34,964 nucleotides of DNA from DASXRA01 sp036506155 (GTDB lineage Bacteria > Actinomycetota > Actinomycetes > Mycobacteriales > Jatrophihabitantaceae). Made by a program: the position numbers and the translations under genes. The stretch covers positions 1-34,964 of the forward strand of contig DASXSF010000014.1 in the NCBI GenBank assembly GCA_036506155.1, read 5' to 3'. Position 1 is the stretch's first letter. Each line of letters opens with the position of its first letter. Positions 31,804-34,964 of the stretch are shown piece by piece. Under the pieces are notes generated by a model. It had not been told where the DNA came from. It searched no databases and worked only from the letters and a program-made list of their open reading frames with translations.

Positions 31804-33027
31804 TCAGTCGGGAAGTGTGGCCACCTGCAGGCGGAGCGTGTGTGGGTTGACGAGCCCGATCTGTTGCCGACCTAGGCTGGTGATCAGTAGCCACCGGCCG
31901 TCTGTGCTCCAGGTCAGCGTGGGGATGATGTCCAGGTCGGTGCCGGGGATCACCGTGAGCCGGTGTGTCGCCTCGTTCAGGAGTGCGATCTCGACGGCCG
32001 AGGCGCTGGGGTCGGGAGGAGCGGTGAGCAGCAGCGCCAGGTGGTGGCCGTCCGGGCTGTAGCTGCCGAGTGTGGGCATCTGTCCAGGCGGGAGCGGCTG
32101 GGTGCTGGTGGTGCCGGTGTTCGGGTCGGTGAGGTGTAGGGGGCAGTTCGCCTCGGTGCACGACGAGGCGGTCCAGGCGATCTGGTGGGCGCTCACCGCT
32201 ATCACCGAGCCGTATGTGGCGGTGATCCTGCCGCTGCCGGGGTCCCACAGCGTGTACTCGGCGCCGGTGCGGTTGGGATTCGTCCACGCCCGCAGGAGCA
32301 GCGTGCTGGGCGGCTGTTCGAGTGCATCGGCAGCGGGTACGTAGCCGGATGGGAGCGGTGTCGGCGTGCCGAGCGGGTGCCCGGATAGGTCGACCTTGTG
32401 CGCGGTGAAGGTCTGCGAGCGGCCCGAGTACGGGTCGGTGGCGGGCTGGTAGCTGCTCAGCCAGACGGCGGTGTGGTCGGCGGTGACCGCGGCATCCCAG
32501 TTGGCAAAGCCCACCCGGGTCACCGTTCGAGACCCGGTGGCCGCTGAGTAGATCGGGGTCGGTTGGCTGGGGCAGCCCTTGCACGGCCGGGTGGTCTCGG
32601 GACGCAACAGCGCACCGCCGGGGAAGGCCTGCACCCGGTAGGGCTGCACGTTCGGGGGCAGATCCAGTGGCGTGAGCGTGCCGGTGTCGAGGCTGAACCA
32701 GGCCAGCGGCCATCCCAGGTGCCGGCTGATCAACAGCTGTACACCCGTCGTCCCGGTGACCGGACTACCCTGCAGGGTCGTCCGCTGCCGGCTCGCGGAC
32801 GTGCTCAGCGGTAGTGGCGGTTGCACACCGATGCCGGCCGGCGGGGCTGGGTGACTCGGGGCCGTGTGCCGGTGGGTTACAAGCACACCGGTCAGCACGC
32901 CTACGGCTAGCGCGATCGCGGTGATGATCGTGATCACGCCCTGGCGTGAGCCGGCACGCCAGGTCCACCCACCGATCGTGAGCACCTCTTCCCGATCCTG
33001 GTCGACCGGATCAGGCGGCTCGGTCAT
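31804..33027 (-). CDS. Membrane-anchored, probably beta-propeller-like protein
   Basis: 407 residues from ATG 33027. A cytoplasmic N-terminus (MTEPPDPVDQDREEVLTIGG) leads to one membrane helix at about residues 30-51 (GVITIITAIALAVGVLTGVL), then a Pro/Ser/Thr-rich linker and a large region of beta-rich, repeat-like segments: WDAAVTADHTAVWLSSYQPA, YTLWDPGSGRITATYGSVIA, MPTLGSYSPDGHHLALLLTA and LTWSTDGRWLLITSLG. The SPDG and STDGRW pieces are typical of WD40/TolB-like blades, so an extracytoplasmic propeller is likely. Cysteines in PCKGCP and SSCTEANCP could form disulfides. It is divergent from the second integrase. No partner or function can be read from the context. Confidence 0.75.
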   Translation of the reverse strand: MTEPPDPVDQDREEVLTIGGWTWRAGSRQGVITIITAIALAVGVLTGVLVTHRHTAPSHPAPPAGIGVQPPLPLSTSASRQRTTLQGSPVTGTTGVQLLISRHLGWPLAWFSLDTGTLTPLDLPPNVQPYRVQAFPGGALLRPETTRPCKGCPSQPTPIYSAATGSRTVTRVGFANWDAAVTADHTAVWLSSYQPATDPYSGRSQTFTAHKVDLSGHPLGTPTPLPSGYVPAADALEQPPSTLLLRAWTNPNRTGAEYTLWDPGSGRITATYGSVIAVSAHQIAWTASSCTEANCPLHLTDPNTGTTSTQPLPPGQMPTLGSYSPDGHHLALLLTAPPDPSASAVEIALLNEATHRLTVIPGTDLDIIPTLTWSTDGRWLLITSLGRQQIGLVNPHTLRLQVATLPD

Positions 33028-33418
33028 AGCCTCATACTGCGCGGCCGATGGCACAGCGTGCACCCGCTCCTCCGCTGCGCATTACCTGACCTCGTCGGCC
33101 CAACTATCACGGCACTCGGCTCTTCGGGTGCACGGAAGGCGACGCCCGGCGTCCAGTCGAGGCCGCCGGCAGAGTCCTTTGCAGCTATGAAGGCGATAAC
33201 CTGCCCTCACGCTGGACCTGGAAACAATCCACGTTACGAGACGCATCGACGAGGCCAGCGTGGTGAGCCGACGCTGATTACCGTCGAGCAGCGACCCGCT
33301 GGACGCGAACTCCGCCGCTGACGGATTGATGCCCAAGGCGGCGAGGTCGCTGCGAGGCGGTCGCCGACGCGAACACAGGCGTAATGCGTGCGACGACCAG
33401 CGCCTACCGTCCCGGTTC
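33028..33418. other. Gap between membrane protein and integrase 2
   Basis: The 391 bases contain no recognisable gene. They carry the 5' regions of the two divergent genes. The only clear signal is the TACCGT box near the integrase start. Confidence 0.45.
33405..33410 (+). promoter_or_regulatory. Probable -10 box of integrase 2 (leaderless)
   Basis: TACCGT lies eight bases before the ATG at 33419 with no Shine-Dalgarno between. It aligns with TACCTT upstream of the first integrase. Confidence 0.4.
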
Positions 33419-34573
33419 ATGGGTAGGCCTCCGCTGCCGGTCGGCACGTTCGGCCGGATCGATTTCCATCACAACGGCGAGGGGCGAGTGCGCGCCCGGG
33501 CGAGTTTCCGCGACGTGGATGGGGTGCGTCGGCCGGTGACGCGTTGGGGCAGCAGCGCGGAGCAGGCTGAAGCCCGGCTGCGGGCGGCGCTGGCCTGCCG
33601 TGCTGGGCCGGCGGTCGGAGCGCTGAGCGCACAGACCCGGGTGACGGACGCGGCACGGGTTTGGCTCGCCCAGGTCGATGGCTCGGGGCGGGCGTCGGGG
33701 ACGAGGAGTTTGTACCGTTCGGCGGTGCGCGGCTACATCGTTCCCGCGATAGGCGAGCTGCAGCTGGGCGAACTGACCGTGCCGCTGATCGAACACGCGC
33801 TGGCGGTCGTGCTGTCTGGGCACGGGCCGGGCGCGGCGCGCACCGCCCGAGCGGCGCTATCTGGGATTTGTTCGATGGCGTCGCGGCACGGTGCACTGCA
33901 GAGCAATCCGGTGCGCGAGACCGCGCCGATCCGGCACGGTCGCAAGCCTGTGCGGGCGCTGACCGTGACCGAGGCGGCCGATCTGCTGGCCCGGCTGCGC
34001 CGCGATCCACGCGGCGAGCGACTCGATCTGCCGGATTTGGTGGAGTTCATGCTGGCCACCGGGATGCGGATCGGCGAGGCCGCCGCGGTGCGCGATGCGG
34101 TCATCGACCTCACTGCCCGCACCGTCACCGTCAACGCCACGGTCATCCGAATGCCGGGTATCGGGCTGCGGCTGCAGCCGCATCCGAAGACCACTGCGGC
34201 CTATCGGACCTTGGCGCTGCCTGCGCACCTAGTGGCTATGCTGCACCGCCGGGCAAAGACGGACCGCACCAATCCGGCGGGAATCGTGTTCTGTTCACCG
34301 GCCGGGATGATCCGCGATCCGTCCAACACCCAGGCCGACCTGCGCGAGGTGCTGGATCGGATCGGCTACGGCTGGGTCACCAGCCACACCTTCCGCAAGG
34401 CCGTCGCCACCAGACTCGATGAAGCGGGAATGTCCGCCCGGCAGATCGCCGACCAACTCGGGCACGCCCGCCCATCAATGACCCTCGACGTCTACCTCGG
34501 ACGACGACGCTCCGTGAACACAGCCGCTGCGGCCGTGCTGGACCGGGCCGCCACCGGGCGAGAAGTTTATTGA
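33419..34573 (+). CDS. Tyrosine recombinase/integrase of element B (Int2)
   Basis: 384 residues, a complete phage-type tyrosine recombinase. The N-terminus (MGRPPLPVGTFGRIDFHHNG, then a SAM-like core-binding domain near residues 70-155) leads to the catalytic domain, with Arg in GMRIGEAAAV (about 217), Lys in HPKTTAAYRT, HTFR at about 322-325 (both His and Arg present), LGHARPSMT and Tyr in LDVYLGRRR (about 358). All usual catalytic residues are kept. It is closely related to the integrase at 12358 but keeps ATG at the start and His in HxxR. It ends 67 bases before the att2 core, so it should integrate and excise element B at the tRNA 3' end. A TACCGT box eight bases upstream suggests a leaderless mRNA. 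Confidence 0.93.
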   Translation: MGRPPLPVGTFGRIDFHHNGEGRVRARASFRDVDGVRRPVTRWGSSAEQAEARLRAALACRAGPAVGALSAQTRVTDAARVWLAQVDGSGRASGTRSLYRSAVRGYIVPAIGELQLGELTVPLIEHALAVVLSGHGPGAARTARAALSGICSMASRHGALQSNPVRETAPIRHGRKPVRALTVTEAADLLARLRRDPRGERLDLPDLVEFMLATGMRIGEAAAVRDAVIDLTARTVTVNATVIRMPGIGLRLQPHPKTTAAYRTLALPAHLVAMLHRRAKTDRTNPAGIVFCSPAGMIRDPSNTQADLREVLDRIGYGWVTSHTFRKAVATRLDEAGMSARQIADQLGHARPSMTLDVYLGRRRSVNTAAAAVLDRAATGREVY

Positions 34574-34580
34574 TCGTAAT

Positions 34581-34613
34581 TTGTTCGTTTGTTGTTCGTA
34601 GGTTGTTCTTTGA
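34581..34613. repeat. Three 11-bp direct repeats, candidate integrase arm sites (att2)
   Basis: Copies starting TTGTTC lie at 34581, 34592 and 34603, an 11-base period, 27 bases before the att2 core. Same number, spacing and distance as beside att1, but with T instead of G at the second base. Confidence 0.6.
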
Positions 34614-34640
34614 TCAACGGCTGGACGGAGAAGCCCTTAA

Positions 34641-34678
34641 ATGGTGGGCCCCGAGGGACTCGAACCCTCAACCTACGG
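34641..34678. repeat. att2 core: 3' end of a tRNA gene (minus strand)
   Basis: Identical over 38 bases to 13541-13578, including the T-arm, acceptor strand and CCA. The bases just before it (CCCTTA plus one mismatch) are also shared. No anticodon arm follows on its right, so the intact tRNA gene is still further to the right or elsewhere. Confidence 0.88.
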
Positions 34679-34964
34679 AAAAGTGGATCAGGTGGCTTCG
34701 ACGCATGCATCTTTGCCCGATTCTATTGGGGTTTTCGCGTCGCTGGCAGCCTCAAATCACACTGTCAGACGGCGCTTCATGTCACGTTTCATGTCATGCA
34801 GCGATCCTGGGCAAAGACGGCGACGATCACCGCGCCTGACACCGGCGGCCCCCAATTCGCGGGCCTGTCGAAACCCTCTCGCGGTGAACTCCGAATCCGC
34901 AGACAACTGGTTTCGCTGGTGGCGGCCACACGGCCCTACTCGCATCCAGCGGATGCCCTTCTGC
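34679..34964. mobile_element. Probable left end of a third tandem element
   Basis: The 286 bases to the window edge resemble the first part of element B, with GCATCTTTG, TTCGCGTCGC, the CATGTCAC pair at 34778-34798 and AATCCGCAGAC in the same order. No gene is recognisable; a 62-codon minus-strand frame (34757-34945) shares only a short DMKRDMK-like tail with a frame at the other end and is not called. Confidence 0.55.

Larger units (their letters stand above)
13541..34678. mobile_element. Integrative element B, flanked by tRNA-end att repeats
   Basis: A 21.1-kb segment bounded by identical 38-bp tRNA 3' ends (13541-13578 and 34641-34678). An intact tyrosine recombinase (Int2, 33419-34573) sits next to the right copy. 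No relaxase, conjugation ATPase, replication or phage structural gene is visible, so it looks like a mobilisable or passive genomic island. Cargo includes YjjI/YjjW, a toxin-antitoxin pair, the SWIM-MoxR-VWA operon and a PflX-like radical SAM enzyme. The left flank is another element's integrase and the right flank resembles this element's own left end. Confidence 0.75.

Noticed and set aside
31580..32713. 377-codon minus-strand frame overlapping the membrane protein and IS110 scrap
   Set aside because: It is a proline- and arginine-rich frame-shifted shadow of the membrane protein gene on the same strand.
13541..34678. Conjugative element or prophage
   Set aside because: No relaxase, coupling protein, type IV secretion, capsid, portal or terminase gene could be recognised between the att repeats.
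1..34964. CRISPR array or rRNA genes
   Set aside because: No regularly spaced repeat with unique spacers and no rRNA-like stretch was seen; the only phased repeats are the short ones beside the att cores.

Overview
The window is GC-rich and codes densely on both strands, with GTG/TTG starts, many 4-nt gene overlaps, Shine-Dalgarno-less starts and actinobacterial protein families (recC-recB-recD order, DUF5615 toxins, SWIM/MoxR/VWA operons). It most likely comes from a high-GC actinobacterium; I cannot name the genus.

Layout. (1) 1-1232: the start of a PRC-barrel gene running off the left edge, then the C-terminal stump of an arylsulfatase. (2) 1233-9705: recC-recB-recD with 4-nt overlaps. 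(3) 9775-13479: a large archaeo-eukaryotic-type primase plus DECH helicase gene of the TOTE-conflict-system type, broken by one extra base at its Walker A motif, and a divergent tyrosine recombinase (Int1). (4) 13541-13578: att1, a 38-bp 3' end of a tRNA gene read on the minus strand. (5) 13579-34573: one complete integrative element ('element B'). Its cargo is a YdeI-like protein, the glycyl-radical pair YjjI/YjjW, an RHH/DUF5615 toxin-antitoxin pair, a PEBP protein, a small YDLAH-repeat protein, an endonuclease V-like protein without its metal ligands, a DHFR/RibD-like reductase, a decayed patch, the five-gene SWIM-DUF5691-MoxR-DUF5682-VWA operon, an Mth938/PflX-like pair, transposase scraps, a membrane-anchored protein and a second integrase (Int2). 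(6) 34641-34678: att2, identical to att1. (7) 34679-34964: sequence resembling the start of element B, so probably the beginning of a third element.

How it fits together. Both integrases end about 60 bp before an identical tRNA-end core. Each core is preceded by three 11-bp direct repeats and followed about 96-99 bp later by two 12-bp-spaced CATGTCAYG repeats. This is a tandem array of related site-specific elements sharing one attachment site. Int1 looks decayed (ATC where Int2 starts with ATG, and Asp in place of the HxxR histidine), while Int2 looks intact. The most system-like cargo is the five-gene MoxR/VWA operon, related in content to the E. coli yehL-M-P-Q cluster, and the TOTE-type primase-helicase in the neighbouring element. 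Several genes share a TANNNT box 7-8 nt before the start codon, suggesting leaderless transcripts.
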